Source: Bacillota bacterium
Lineage (GTDB): Bacteria; Bacillota; Bacilli; Bacillales_A; Planococcaceae
Direction: 5' to 3'
DNA length: 55,740 nucleotides
Assembly (NCBI GenBank): GCA_023405135.1
Contig: JAEXYZ010000101.1
Location: forward strand, 1 to 55,740
Of the stretch, positions 17,305-26,834 are shown piece after piece. Made by a program: the position numbers and the translations under genes. The stretch's first letter is position 1, and every line of letters starts with the position of its first letter. The notes under the pieces are model-generated. The model was given only the letters and a program-made list of their open reading frames with translations, had not been told where the DNA came from and searched no databases.

Positions 17305-17390
17305 TGAAGTGGCGGAAAAATTTAAGAAAGTTTCGGAAAAAAATAGAAAACTTGCGGAAATAATTGTTGAAGTGGCGGAAAAAATCATAG
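17305..17390. repeat. 21-nt intergenic array, GCGGAAA type
   Basis: Cores GCGGAAA, TCGGAAA, GCGGAAA and GCGGAAA start at 17312, 17333, 17354 and 17375, an exact 21-nt spacing, with variable AT-rich linkers. Two units share the longer word GAAGTGGCGGAAAAA. It lies between the NERD gene and the terminator of the convergent glucosaminidase gene. Confidence 0.65.
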
Positions 17391-17397
17391 TTAGCAA

Positions 17398-17445
17398 AAA
17401 AAAAGACTTCCTCAAGCTCAAAAATTAAGCTTAGGAAGTCTTTTA
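17398..17445 (-). terminator. Terminator of the SLH glucosaminidase gene
   Basis: AAGACTTCCT and AAGCT pair with AGCTT and AGGAAGTCTT. On the minus strand the stem is followed by a run of Us (nine As on the plus strand); in the plus direction the tail is short. Confidence 0.85.
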
Positions 17446-17461
17446 AATATCTATGAATCTT

Positions 17462-19468
17462 TTATCTTATAACTTCAACTAAGTCAGAACGAATCCAAAC
17501 ATATTCTGCGATTTTATTATCATCTGAATATACTTTGTACCAAATATAGCCGTCCGATCCTTTTGTTTCATCGACAATGATAACTGGGTAACCAAGTTGT
17601 TTAAATTCACCTGATGGTTTTTGTCTGTATGTGAATGCTAATGTACTATCTTTTGAAGGCTCTAAACGTGTATTTACTGTACCATCGCCAGTTAATACCA
17701 TACCGATTTTTCCAACGTTGTAATCTTTTTTGCCGTATTTAGAATCAATACGGTACATATGGCCAGCAATTTTACTTCCCCAATGAGGGTCTGATGCGTA
17801 ATAAACGTTAATACCGGTTGTTTTATTACCTGGAACTGCGCCAAATGGATACAATGCTTTTTGCGGAACGTATCTTTCTTGCATGTAATGTACAACAAAA
17901 GCTCTCACACTATCTGCTGGAGCAGCGTATTTTTCTCCTTGTGCGACGTCCCCATCGTAAACTTTAATTCCGAAAAGGTTGTTTTTCGTTTGAGCATTTG
18001 CACTCATTCCATAATTACTTTCATGAATCGCAGCTGATAGAATGAACAAGGCATTAATGTGCTCAGTTTCCTCCATTTGTTTAATGAATCTACCTAAACC
18101 GAGTAATTTTGATTTTGTAGTTGCATCTTTATATTGATCGCCGCCGAAAGATTGGCGATTTTGAAGTTCTGAAATAATGATTTGATCTAACTCCTGCGCT
18201 GTGTAATTACTTGGTTTACGAACTGAAGCGAATTGGAAGTAAGGGAAGTATGTGCCTACTAGTTTATCGCTAGAGTTATAGAAATGAACGCCGTCAAAGC
18301 TATAGTAAGTTGCACCAGATTGCATAAATGATGGAGCAGGACCTACCGTATATTTTCCTTCATAAGCACCTTTAATATGGTTGTAAATACGGTGCGTTAA
18401 TAAAGAATCTTCTACGTAGTATTCATCGCGGCCTTTTATTAGACTTGTTGGAACTAAATTGACATCAGAAGGTTTCGCATAACCGACTATATCCCCAACT
18501 TGTACAATTACATATTCACCAGTCGAAGCTGTTCCGTTATATTTCAATTCACGGCCTTCGGTAATGTACGTAATTTGATTCGTAAGATTTTTTTCTTTAT
18601 AAATTGAAGTTGTATTTGCCGTTGTGTCAGCAGCGTATGCTAGTCCACTAGACATTTTTACGATTTTATCGCCTTGGAAAATTAAGTTTACATCACCAGA
18701 AGAAGCATTATATGCAGCTAAAGCTTGTTCATAAGATGTGTAAATAGTAGGGTTTTTCGACACAGTTCCTTTGGTTACTTTACCAATATAGAAACTTGAT
18801 GGATTCGATTCTCCTGGTTGCTCTGTTGGTTGTTCTTCATCTTTCGGGCCATATTTTTCGGCAACTGCAAGTGTTCGATAAATGAAAGCTGCTGCATGGG
18901 CAATTGTTGCTGAATCTTTTGGCTTGAAATATACACCATTAGCAGTATGATCTCCACGTATAATGTTATAATAAACGGAGTTAGCAATAGCATCGATGAA
19001 AGATGAACTAATTTTATAATTATCTTTAAATGTTAAAGGAGCTTTATCTAAAGGTACTTTTAAATAACGCAATGCTTTGTATAGCATACCAGCCATTTGC
19101 TGACGTGTTATTTTTTGATTCGGTTTAAATGTACCATCAGGATAGCCACTTAAAATATTAACAGCTGCTGCATTTTGAATCTCTTGCGTTAATCTTGTAC
19201 CACTCTTTAAATCTGTAAATGTATATTTAGAAGAGTCGGGTAACTGTAACGCACGAGCGATATAAGCTGCAAATTCACCACGAGTTACATCGCGATTTGG
19301 ATTATAATTACCCTTAGCATCAGGTAATATAACGCCTTTGTTCGCGAAATAGGTTAACTCTGTTTTCATTTGATGATTACTAATATCATTTGCGTAGGAG
19401 ATAGTTGGAACCACAAAGGATATTAGTAATATAGTAGAAAATAGTAATCCTATTATTTTTTTGATCAC
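17462..19468 (-). CDS. SLH-anchored endo-beta-N-acetylglucosaminidase
   Basis: 668 residues from a GTG start preceded by AAGGGGTG. Signal peptide (1-26), three SLH domains (about 30-210), a middle region with SH3-like strands and a Tyr-rich segment (about 235-430), then a glucosaminidase domain (about 445-600) with the catalytic Glu in AAIHESNYGMSA and the NNLFGIK motif. A last SH3-like module closes the protein (about 605-668). It cleaves the glycan backbone of peptidoglycan. SLH glucosaminidases such as BslO of Bacillus anthracis act in cell separation; the same role is inferred here. It is transcribed against its SLH neighbours. Confidence 0.9.
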   Translation of the reverse strand: MIKKIIGLLFSTILLISFVVPTISYANDISNHQMKTELTYFANKGVILPDAKGNYNPNRDVTRGEFAAYIARALQLPDSSKYTFTDLKSGTRLTQEIQNAAAVNILSGYPDGTFKPNQKITRQQMAGMLYKALRYLKVPLDKAPLTFKDNYKISSSFIDAIANSVYYNIIRGDHTANGVYFKPKDSATIAHAAAFIYRTLAVAEKYGPKDEEQPTEQPGESNPSSFYIGKVTKGTVSKNPTIYTSYEQALAAYNASSGDVNLIFQGDKIVKMSSGLAYAADTTANTTSIYKEKNLTNQITYITEGRELKYNGTASTGEYVIVQVGDIVGYAKPSDVNLVPTSLIKGRDEYYVEDSLLTHRIYNHIKGAYEGKYTVGPAPSFMQSGATYYSFDGVHFYNSSDKLVGTYFPYFQFASVRKPSNYTAQELDQIIISELQNRQSFGGDQYKDATTKSKLLGLGRFIKQMEETEHINALFILSAAIHESNYGMSANAQTKNNLFGIKVYDGDVAQGEKYAAPADSVRAFVVHYMQERYVPQKALYPFGAVPGNKTTGINVYYASDPHWGSKIAGHMYRIDSKYGKKDYNVGKIGMVLTGDGTVNTRLEPSKDSTLAFTYRQKPSGEFKQLGYPVIIVDETKGSDGYIWYKVYSDDNKIAEYVWIRSDLVEVIR

Positions 19469-19743
19469 TTATTAGCACCCCTTTCTTAACGCTCTTATTT
19501 TATCAATTTTAATAGAAGAAAGATAGAGAAAATAAGACTAGTAAAAGGTTTGTAATAAACTTGCATCCATATTATACTTAGATTCGTCGTAAACTAAATA
19601 TTAGATAAATACGATTTTCGCCAAAAAATAGCGAAAGTCGATGTTTTTCTTATGCGGATATATACAAACTATTAAATACCTATCCGCTAAATAAAGCGAG
19701 ATGAATCGTTGCATAGATTTAAATAGAGAGGATAGACAATTCA
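19469..19743. other. Divergent region between glucosaminidase and Wzy-like genes
   Basis: Contains a hairpin CGATTTTCGC/GCGAAAGTCG (19612-19640, loop CAAAAAATA) followed by Ts, which looks like a plus-strand terminator or attenuator although no plus-strand gene ends here. It could act on the leader of the gene at 19744. No clear promoter pair was found. Confidence 0.45.
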
Positions 19744-21231
19744 ATGAAAGACATTTCCACGGAAATAAGAAAAAAAGAATGGCTTGAAATAGTTTTAGCA
19801 GCTGCTGTTATGATTGCTGCTACACTGTTGCCATCTTCATTCACTTTAATCAGCACATCCATCTTCTTCGCTTTGTTCGCGTTCTTCAAACCGTTCCAAA
19901 GCTTAGTTGTATTAATTCCTTATGTAATATTCCGCTCATTATTTACAGAGTTTAATACCGGGATGAAATTAATAGGGGATTTAATTACAATCATCGTTTT
20001 CTTCCGTATATTGTTGTTAAATCTGAAACAATGGAAAACATGGTTTTATTTTAAGAAATTCGAATGGTGTTTCTTTATATTTTTAATTTTTGGTGCCGTT
20101 ATCGGGTACTTTAACGGCGTTTCGATTTCCGCAATTATTTTCCAAGTTCGTACGTTTCTTATTATGTATCTTCTGTATTACATTCTTAGCCGTAGTAAAT
20201 TACCAAAAAACTTCTTTGTAAAGCTTTCATGGGTTACGGTATTTTCTGGGTATGCGTTATTTATTCAAGGTGTTGTTGAAAAAATATCATTACGTAGAAT
20301 GTGGATGCCAGATGCATGGTCTGATAAAGTATTATCTTCTACAAATTTTGTACGTATTTACGGACTAGTGAATAATCCGAACTCATTAGCGCTCGTTATG
20401 TTCTTTGCAATTTGTGCAGTATTTTTCCTTCGCTGGGCTTATAAAGAGGGGCAATTTAAAGTTATATTAATTATTTCTCAAATAGCATTTATGGGTCTAT
20501 TAATATTAACATTATCTCGAGGAACATGGATTTCTTCATTTATCTTTGTTTTATTCTTTATGTTAATTTCGAGAAATTGGAAAGTATTAAAGCAAATTTC
20601 CATAACTGTAATTGCATCGCTTATCCTTGTATATGCTCCAGTTAACTTAGGAGTAATGCTTGTTCAAAATTCAGATCTTGGAGAAAGTAATATTGATGCT
20701 CCTAGCGGGGGATTACTAAATCGCTTTAGTGAAACAGTTGCTTCCGATACAATAGAGTTAATGAATCAAAGTGGGCGATTGTTCTATATTAAAAAAGGAT
20801 TTGAAGTATTGAAAGATTACCCAGTAACTGGTGCTGGATTCGGTACATTTGGTGGATCTGCAACATTATCATATGACTCGCCGATTTATGAGAAATATGA
20901 AATTCGCTCAGATATTTACGGAGGAAAGAATTTCTATTCAGATAATCAATACATCCAAGTTATTGCTGAAACTGGTGCAGTAGGTGTACTTCTATTTGCA
21001 GGGTTCTTACTGTTTATGGTTTGGTTATTCTGGAAAGAACGTTCTAATACATTTGGTAAATACATGTTTGCATTATGGTTTGCAACAGGTGTAGCAGGTT
21101 TTGTTTATAATATTTGGGAATTGAAAGTTTACACGATGTTCTTCTTTATGTTAATGGGAATTTTCTCAGCAACTCGCGGTTATTATCCGATGTTAGAATT
21201 AAGTAAAACAGAACGTGAACAATCGAATTAA
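19744..21231 (+). CDS. Wzy/O-antigen-ligase-like membrane protein
   Basis: 495 residues with about ten to twelve hydrophobic segments and one long extracytoplasmic loop (about 310-400), the layout of Wzy polymerases and O-antigen ligases (Wzy_C). Family-type motifs include NNPNSLALVM, LTLSRGTW and GAGFGTFGG followed by DNQYIQVIAETG. These enzymes join lipid-linked oligosaccharides outside the membrane. Located between SLH genes and csaB, it is the best candidate here for the polymerase of the secondary wall polymer that SLH domains bind, which is an inference from context. AGAGAGGA lies before ATG 19744. A terminator follows at 21248. Confidence 0.8.
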   Translation: MKDISTEIRKKEWLEIVLAAAVMIAATLLPSSFTLISTSIFFALFAFFKPFQSLVVLIPYVIFRSLFTEFNTGMKLIGDLITIIVFFRILLLNLKQWKTWFYFKKFEWCFFIFLIFGAVIGYFNGVSISAIIFQVRTFLIMYLLYYILSRSKLPKNFFVKLSWVTVFSGYALFIQGVVEKISLRRMWMPDAWSDKVLSSTNFVRIYGLVNNPNSLALVMFFAICAVFFLRWAYKEGQFKVILIISQIAFMGLLILTLSRGTWISSFIFVLFFMLISRNWKVLKQISITVIASLILVYAPVNLGVMLVQNSDLGESNIDAPSGGLLNRFSETVASDTIELMNQSGRLFYIKKGFEVLKDYPVTGAGFGTFGGSATLSYDSPIYEKYEIRSDIYGGKNFYSDNQYIQVIAETGAVGVLLFAGFLLFMVWLFWKERSNTFGKYMFALWFATGVAGFVYNIWELKVYTMFFFMLMGIFSATRGYYPMLELSKTEREQSN

Positions 21232-21247
21232 ACTTTTTTGATGTGGA

Positions 21248-21278
21248 GGCAGCTCTTTTGATAAGGGCTGTCTTTTTT
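21248..21278 (+). terminator. Intrinsic terminator
   Basis: GGCAGCTCTT pairs with AAGGGCTGTC (two G-U pairs) around TTGAT, with a T run. Confidence 0.75.
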
Positions 21279-21569
21279 GTTGTTTGAATATTATTCTGTT
21301 GGAATTTTTACGCGAATTTGGGTGGTATTTATGCAAGTTTCTAAGATATTTAATCAACTGAAAAATATCCGCCAGTTGTTGATTTACATGCATTCCCCAC
21401 TTCACTATCCCGCATAGCACAGACTCCTACAATTCTCACATATGACATGGAATATATTGCTAAACGAAATGTAACCATAGATTTATAGAATAATAGTAGA
21501 AAATTTGTTATCTTTAAACATATCAGGAATTTGAGAGGATGGTGGATTGCTTCGTAAAAAGATAGAAGC
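21279..21569. repeat. Intergenic region with decayed 20-21-nt array on the minus strand
   Basis: TTTACGC, TTTATGC and TTTAATC start at 21307, 21328 and 21349 (exactly 21 nt apart), followed by less regular units with CCGCC near 21369, ATGC near 21388 and CCGC near 21410. Read on the minus strand they resemble the GCGGAAA/GCGTAAA units at 17305. The remaining 150 bp before the next gene show nothing I can name. Confidence 0.45.
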
Positions 21570-24308
21570 ATGTTTATTATGAAAAAAAAGATAACTGTTT
21601 TACTAAGTTTTGTACTCGCGGTAACGTTGGTGCTTGTTGGAGGGAATAAAGGGTACGCCTTTCAAACAACAAATGATTCTTATCCAGTTTCACAAGGTGT
21701 AAATTATTCAAACTATACATATTCAAGTAAACCAGTGAATCATTTACAAGTAGATTTATCAAATCCTTATACGAAGTTAAAATTAAGCGTCCCTTCTCCA
21801 ATCAATTCAGTTATGACTCTTACGAATCGTGCAAATGCCGATTCTAAAGAAGGGAATCGTGTCGTTGGGGCAATTAATGCCAACTTCTTTAACATGAGTG
21901 ATGGTTACCCAATGTATTTAATTTCTCAATATAATTCAATCGTTACACCAGAAGTGTTATCGAATTCAAAAGTATATTATGTAAGCGAACCGATTGCTTT
22001 TGGAATTACTGCAAATGGCAATGCCGAAATTGATTACTATAATAGCGATATTATTGTGCAATATAAAGGTCAAAATGTTGAAATTGACGGTGTAAATAAA
22101 TCAAGAAATGCTAATCAAGGAATTGTTTATACACCGCAAAATCATAGTTCAAAAACACCGACAAATGAATTCGGTATGGAGTTTGTTGTAGAAACTCCTG
22201 AAAATATTACAGCAACAAAATTTGGACAAACATACACAGGAACTGTTAAATCAATTCGTCCATATGGTAATACAACAAAATCAACTATTCCACGTAACGG
22301 GTTTGTTTTATCCTTTAATGGAACAATGCTTGAAAAGTTTAAAAATGTAAAAGTTGGTGAAGAAATTTCTGTTTCGTTTAATATTGATCAGAAATGGCAA
22401 AATGCTGAGTACATTATGGCTAGTGGTCCGTTATTAATCTATGATGGAAAAGTTAACATTACAATGGACACTACAAGTTCACGTGCTAGACAAGTTACAC
22501 CTCGAACAGCTGTTGCAATTAGTGCAGACAAAAAAACAGTCCATTTAGTAACAGTAGATAAAGGAATGACTCTTTCACAATTTGCTACGTATTTATCAAA
22601 GCTTGGGGTGGATCGGGCTATTAATCTTGATGGCGGTGGTTCTACGACGATGGGCATTCGTAAATATGGTAGCAACACAGTTGTTTTAGCGAACAGTCCT
22701 TCTGAAGGAACTCAACGTAGAGTATCAGGTATTCTTGAAGCAGTTAGTACTGGTGTAACGGGTACACCAATAATGTTAAAAGTTAAAAGAGACCAAGTAG
22801 GTTCTATGTTAGTAGGATCCAAAGTAACTTTAACACCAGAATATTTAATGGATGAGCATTATAACCCGGTAACAATTCGTAATGAAGAATTTAAGATTAC
22901 ACCACAACAAAATCTAGTTACAGTTAATGGACTTAGTTACACAGCTGTAAAAGCAGGGACAGAGCGTTTAACAGTACAAAATGGTAATGCTGCTCAGTCT
23001 ATTACATTTGATGTAGTCGATGCGCCAGCAACTCTATCAATCTCATCTAATAGTACGAGTATTGATCCAAGTGCGACTATGCAATTTGCTGCAACTGCAA
23101 AAGATGCAAAAGGCAATAATTTAGTGTACTCACCTTCCCAATTACAATGGTCAGTTGAAGGGGATATCGGAACAATTAGTAACAATGGATTGTTTAAATC
23201 AAATGGTAAATACGGAAAAGGTAAAGTTACAGCTACTTTAGGTACAAAAACTGTTACAAAAGATATTGAAGTGAAAGAATCTTATACAGGTACAACTTTT
23301 GCAATTAATAATTTTGAAAAAGCTGGCGACTGGCGTGTTGAAACAGCTTTATCTAAAGGAAGTCACTCAGCGGTAGATTCTAAACAATATGGTAAGGAAG
23401 GTAAGTATTCTATTAAACTTTCTTATGATATGACAGGAAATCAATCTGGTACTGCTGCAACATATTTACGTTTAAATTCATTAACGAAATTACCAGGAAA
23501 TCCATTAAAAATTGGTGTTTGGATGTTTGGTGATGGCAAGGAAACATGGGTACGTGGATATATTCGCGATGCATCAGGACAAAGAATTCCAATTGACTTC
23601 ACAGCGGAAAATGGCCAAACATGGACAGGATGGAAGTATGTCGAAGCACCTATTTCAGCAGATATTGCTAGACCAATATCCTTTGAATCAATTTATTTAG
23701 CTCAACCAACTGTAGCAAAACAAAAATCAGGAACTGTTTACTTTGATAAATTACAGGCTGTTTATAAAACTACCTATGAAGAACCAATTTTCACAGATGT
23801 AAGCAATCAACATGTTTATAAAACAGAAGTGAAATATTTAGTGGATAATGGCTATATTAGCGGTTATACAGATGGTTCGTTTAAACCATCAAACGCTTTA
23901 ACTCGTGCCCATGCGGCTGTGTTATTAGCTCGCGCATTAAAGTTAGATACAACAAAAGTAACAAATCCTGGATTTAAAGATGTTCCGACAAGTCATCTGT
24001 ATTACAAAGAAATTGCAGCTATTGTTAATGCAGGAATTATGAGTGGTAAGGAAGCCACTTTGTTTGATCCTGAATCCAAATTAACTCGTGCACAAATGGC
24101 AAAAATTTTAGTAGAAGCCTATGATTTATCAGGCACTACAACTTCAAAATTCAAGGATGTAAGTAAAGAACAATGGTATTACGATTATGTTCATACACTT
24201 GCTGCGAGAAACATAACAACAGGTTATGAGGATAATACATTTAAGCCAGGTGTTGAAGTATCACGTGTACACTTTAGCTTGTTCTTATACCGTGCAATGA
24301 CAAACTAA
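21570..24308 (+). CDS. Phosphodiester glycosidase (NAGPA) with Ig-like and SLH domains
   Basis: About 912 residues: signal peptide (about 1-30), NAGPA/phosphodiester glycosidase domain (about 80-395), Ig-like region (about 405-570), a carbohydrate-binding-like beta domain (about 575-735), and three C-terminal SLH domains (about 740-912). NAGPA signatures are seen: INANFFNMSDG, ASGPLLIYDGK, PRTAVAIS and INLDGGGSTTM. The family removes sugars linked through phosphodiesters, as in the human uncovering enzyme, and bacterial members act on surface glycans. A substrate in phosphate-containing wall polymer is inferred. The start is uncertain: ATG 21570 and ATG 21579 are both possible and neither has a strong ribosome-binding site. 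Confidence 0.87.
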   Translation: MFIMKKKITVLLSFVLAVTLVLVGGNKGYAFQTTNDSYPVSQGVNYSNYTYSSKPVNHLQVDLSNPYTKLKLSVPSPINSVMTLTNRANADSKEGNRVVGAINANFFNMSDGYPMYLISQYNSIVTPEVLSNSKVYYVSEPIAFGITANGNAEIDYYNSDIIVQYKGQNVEIDGVNKSRNANQGIVYTPQNHSSKTPTNEFGMEFVVETPENITATKFGQTYTGTVKSIRPYGNTTKSTIPRNGFVLSFNGTMLEKFKNVKVGEEISVSFNIDQKWQNAEYIMASGPLLIYDGKVNITMDTTSSRARQVTPRTAVAISADKKTVHLVTVDKGMTLSQFATYLSKLGVDRAINLDGGGSTTMGIRKYGSNTVVLANSPSEGTQRRVSGILEAVSTGVTGTPIMLKVKRDQVGSMLVGSKVTLTPEYLMDEHYNPVTIRNEEFKITPQQNLVTVNGLSYTAVKAGTERLTVQNGNAAQSITFDVVDAPATLSISSNSTSIDPSATMQFAATAKDAKGNNLVYSPSQLQWSVEGDIGTISNNGLFKSNGKYGKGKVTATLGTKTVTKDIEVKESYTGTTFAINNFEKAGDWRVETALSKGSHSAVDSKQYGKEGKYSIKLSYDMTGNQSGTAATYLRLNSLTKLPGNPLKIGVWMFGDGKETWVRGYIRDASGQRIPIDFTAENGQTWTGWKYVEAPISADIARPISFESIYLAQPTVAKQKSGTVYFDKLQAVYKTTYEEPIFTDVSNQHVYKTEVKYLVDNGYISGYTDGSFKPSNALTRAHAAVLLARALKLDTTKVTNPGFKDVPTSHLYYKEIAAIVNAGIMSGKEATLFDPESKLTRAQMAKILVEAYDLSGTTTSKFKDVSKEQWYYDYVHTLAARNITTGYEDNTFKPGVEVSRVHFSLFLYRAMTN

Positions 24309-24322
24309 AAGAATACTCAAGG

Positions 24323-24360
24323 AAAGGCTGTTCAGATAACAAAATCTGAGCAGCCTTTTA
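24323..24360 (+). terminator. Intrinsic terminator
   Basis: AAAGGCTGTTCAGAT pairs with ATCTGAGCAGCCTTT (one G-U), loop AACAAA, T tail. It separates the SLH cluster from the csaB operon. Confidence 0.85.
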
Positions 24361-24475
24361 ACTTAATTGTGGAGACTACTAAAGAAGCGTTATATACGTA
24401 ATCATTGACTCTTCCCAAGTTGAAACTTTTGAATTGCAAATTTCGTTTGTAGAAGGGCAATCATTAACTATGTTA

Positions 24476-24501
24476 TGCTATACTCTAAATTGAAATAGAG
24501 T
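24476..24501 (+). promoter_or_regulatory. Promoter of the csaB operon
   Basis: Extended -10 TGCTATACT at 24476-24484, overlapped by a small inverted repeat ACTCTA (24482-24487) and TAGAGT (24496-24501) that would sit at the start of transcription and could be an operator. No clear -35. Confidence 0.4.
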
Positions 24502-24548
24502 GTAGGTAACCTCATATAAAAGTTGATAAATAAAAGGATGAGAAATAC

Positions 24549-25691
24549 GTGAAAATTGGAATTGTAGGAAACTATGGTAATGATAATAATGGAGATGAGG
24601 CGATTTTACTTAGTATAATTCGTCAGCTTCAAAAAGCGTTCGATATTGAAACTAAAAATATTACAGTGTTCAGCAATAACCCGAAGCAAACAGCCGAGCA
24701 TTATGGTGTGCAAAGCTATCCCCTATATTATAAAAATGGCAATGCTGTGAAAACATTTTTAAAAACATATAGAGAAAACGTTGAAGTTGTTAAAACATTA
24801 GATTTTGTTGTCATTGGCGGCGGCGGTATTTTAATGGACTTGTATAAGCGCGAGGCTCCTCTTTATGGCTCTTATGCGATGATGGCGAAAAATACACGGG
24901 TACCTTATGTTGTTTACGGTTGTGGAGCAGGTCCTTTAAATACAGGATTAGGCAAATGGTTTATTCGTTATATGGCTAAACATGCTCAAAATATTTCAGT
25001 ACGTGATCCAAAGTCACAACAGTTACTTAAACAAATTGGCGTGAAACGTGATGTGCATGTAATTGGAGACCCAGCCTTTAGCTTAGAAATAGAACGAGCA
25101 GGATATGGTGAAACACCAAAAAAAGTAGGGGTTACAGCTGTACCTTATTACAATGCATCGTATTGGCCAACGGGTGATGAAACTTTATATAACAACTATA
25201 TCGATGGTATGGCGAAAAATTTAGATCGACTCATTGAAGAATTTAATGTTGATATAACATTTTTTGCAACAAAATATCCTCAAGATGCGGATGTGACAAA
25301 AGATATTCAAAGAAAAATGAAATATACTTCCAACACATCCATCATTGACGAAAATTTAAAACCTCAAAAAATATTAGATTTATCTGCTACTTTTGATGTG
25401 TTAATTGGAACGCGATTACATTCACTTATTTTAGCTACAGATGCTAAAACACCAATTATCGGCGTTTCGTATCATACAAAAGTAAATGATTTTTTACAAA
25501 TGGCAGGTCTAGGTGAGTATTCATTGCCAATTGATTCATTACATAATAGTGATGATCAATTTACTCAGTTAATTACGAAAATGAATGGTGATTGGCAAGG
25601 AGCAATTAACCTTGCTTCTTCAACAAATGACGATTTTAAAGCAAAATCGAGCCTTGGATTGAAATTACTTGTAGAAGGTGCAAAAAGGTAA
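24549..25691 (+). CDS. csaB: CsaB, polysaccharide pyruvyl transferase
   Basis: 380 residues starting at GTG after AAAGGATGAG. CsaB adds ketal-linked pyruvate to the secondary cell wall polymer; the negative ketal is what SLH domains recognise. Family marks are visible: an N-terminal GNYGNDNNGDEAILL, a central VVIGGGGIL, and the conserved Arg-His of IGTRLHSLILA near the C-terminus. Length fits the family. It is cytoplasmic and acts before polymer export. Its stop codon overlaps the next ATG (TAATG), so the glycosyltransferase is probably translationally coupled. With many SLH proteins in the same window, the assignment is strong. Confidence 0.93.
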   Translation: MKIGIVGNYGNDNNGDEAILLSIIRQLQKAFDIETKNITVFSNNPKQTAEHYGVQSYPLYYKNGNAVKTFLKTYRENVEVVKTLDFVVIGGGGILMDLYKREAPLYGSYAMMAKNTRVPYVVYGCGAGPLNTGLGKWFIRYMAKHAQNISVRDPKSQQLLKQIGVKRDVHVIGDPAFSLEIERAGYGETPKKVGVTAVPYYNASYWPTGDETLYNNYIDGMAKNLDRLIEEFNVDITFFATKYPQDADVTKDIQRKMKYTSNTSIIDENLKPQKILDLSATFDVLIGTRLHSLILATDAKTPIIGVSYHTKVNDFLQMAGLGEYSLPIDSLHNSDDQFTQLITKMNGDWQGAINLASSTNDDFKAKSSLGLKLLVEGAKR

Positions 25692-26785
25692 TGAAAAAAG
25701 TATTTGTAATTAGCAATATGTATCCAACAAAAGAGCATCTATCCTATGGAATTTTCGTTAAAAATCAGGTAGAACAATTACGTGACAAAGGCATTGAAAC
25801 AGTACTTGCCGTCAATACAAATCCAAACACGGGGAAAGTCAATGTATTGAAAAAATATGCAAGCTGGGCTCTGCAAGGTATGTCTATGTTTCGAAAAAAT
25901 AAAAAAAGCATCGGAATTTCACATAGCCATTACGTTTTCCCGAGCGGCATGTTTAGTTATTGGCTAAAAACACGTTATGGTGTTCCTTATATCGTAACAG
26001 CTCATGGCGGCGATATTAATAAAATGGCAAGAAAAAATGCACGTATAAAAGGTTATACTGAAAAAATATTACAAAATGCGGACCATGTCATCGCTGTTGG
26101 TGAAGAACTAGCAGCAGATATAAAACGGGATTTTCAAGTTTCTGACGACCGTATCTCTGTTATGAGTATGGGAATTGATCGTAACGTATTCCATCGTCCG
26201 TCATCGAAAAAGGAAGTCGCTCAAGGCTTAGGTATGGATTGGGAGCGTGTGAATTTTTTATTTGTTGGCAATATTATTCAAGAAAAAGGTGTACAGGAAT
26301 TAATCGAGGCATTTTTAAAATTAGATGAAACATATGGAAATTGCGCGGCGTTATATTGTATAGGATCGACAAAAAATGAAGTTTTTTCCACTAAGATGAA
26401 AGATATTGCTAAAAAAAGTAACAATATTCATTTTATTGAGCCGATGCCACAAAAGAAGCTAGCTACCTATTTTCAAGCTGCCGATGTTTTCGTGTTGCCA
26501 TCTTACATAGAAGGTTTAGGGTTAGTTGCATTAGAGGCACTTGCATGTGGAACACCTGTTATTGCATCTGATGTTGGTGGACTTCATTACATGCTGCAAG
26601 ACGGAGCAGGTGTGCTTGTTCCACCAAAAGATGCTCATGCGCTGTATGAAGAATTCGAAAAAGTCATTCAGCAAGAGGGGGGTGTGCAAGCTAATAATGA
26701 ACGAATCGAGGAACTACTTCAGCTCCATGATTCAAAGGAAATTATTGCACGTTTAACAAATTTATATGAGAAATATTCAAAATAA
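25691..26785 (+). CDS. GT4-family glycosyltransferase (TuaC-like)
   Basis: 364 residues, two Rossmann halves of the GT-B fold. The N-terminal part has SNMYPTKEHLSYGIFVKNQ and a conserved TAHGGDIN. The C-terminal part has LFVGNIIQEKGVQELIEAF and the donor-binding PSYIEGLGLVALEALACGTPVI with the Glu pair of GT4 enzymes. It should transfer a sugar from a nucleotide donor to a lipid-linked acceptor at the inner membrane face. It is similar in style to TuaC of teichuronic acid synthesis. Overlap with csaB and the following flippase make it a wall polymer enzyme; the sugar cannot be told from sequence. Confidence 0.87.
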   Translation: MKKVFVISNMYPTKEHLSYGIFVKNQVEQLRDKGIETVLAVNTNPNTGKVNVLKKYASWALQGMSMFRKNKKSIGISHSHYVFPSGMFSYWLKTRYGVPYIVTAHGGDINKMARKNARIKGYTEKILQNADHVIAVGEELAADIKRDFQVSDDRISVMSMGIDRNVFHRPSSKKEVAQGLGMDWERVNFLFVGNIIQEKGVQELIEAFLKLDETYGNCAALYCIGSTKNEVFSTKMKDIAKKSNNIHFIEPMPQKKLATYFQAADVFVLPSYIEGLGLVALEALACGTPVIASDVGGLHYMLQDGAGVLVPPKDAHALYEEFEKVIQQEGGVQANNERIEELLQLHDSKEIIARLTNLYEKYSK

Positions 26786-26834
26786 ACATCTTAATTTATA
26801 ACGAATTGTTCGTTATTTGAAGGAATGATATGAT

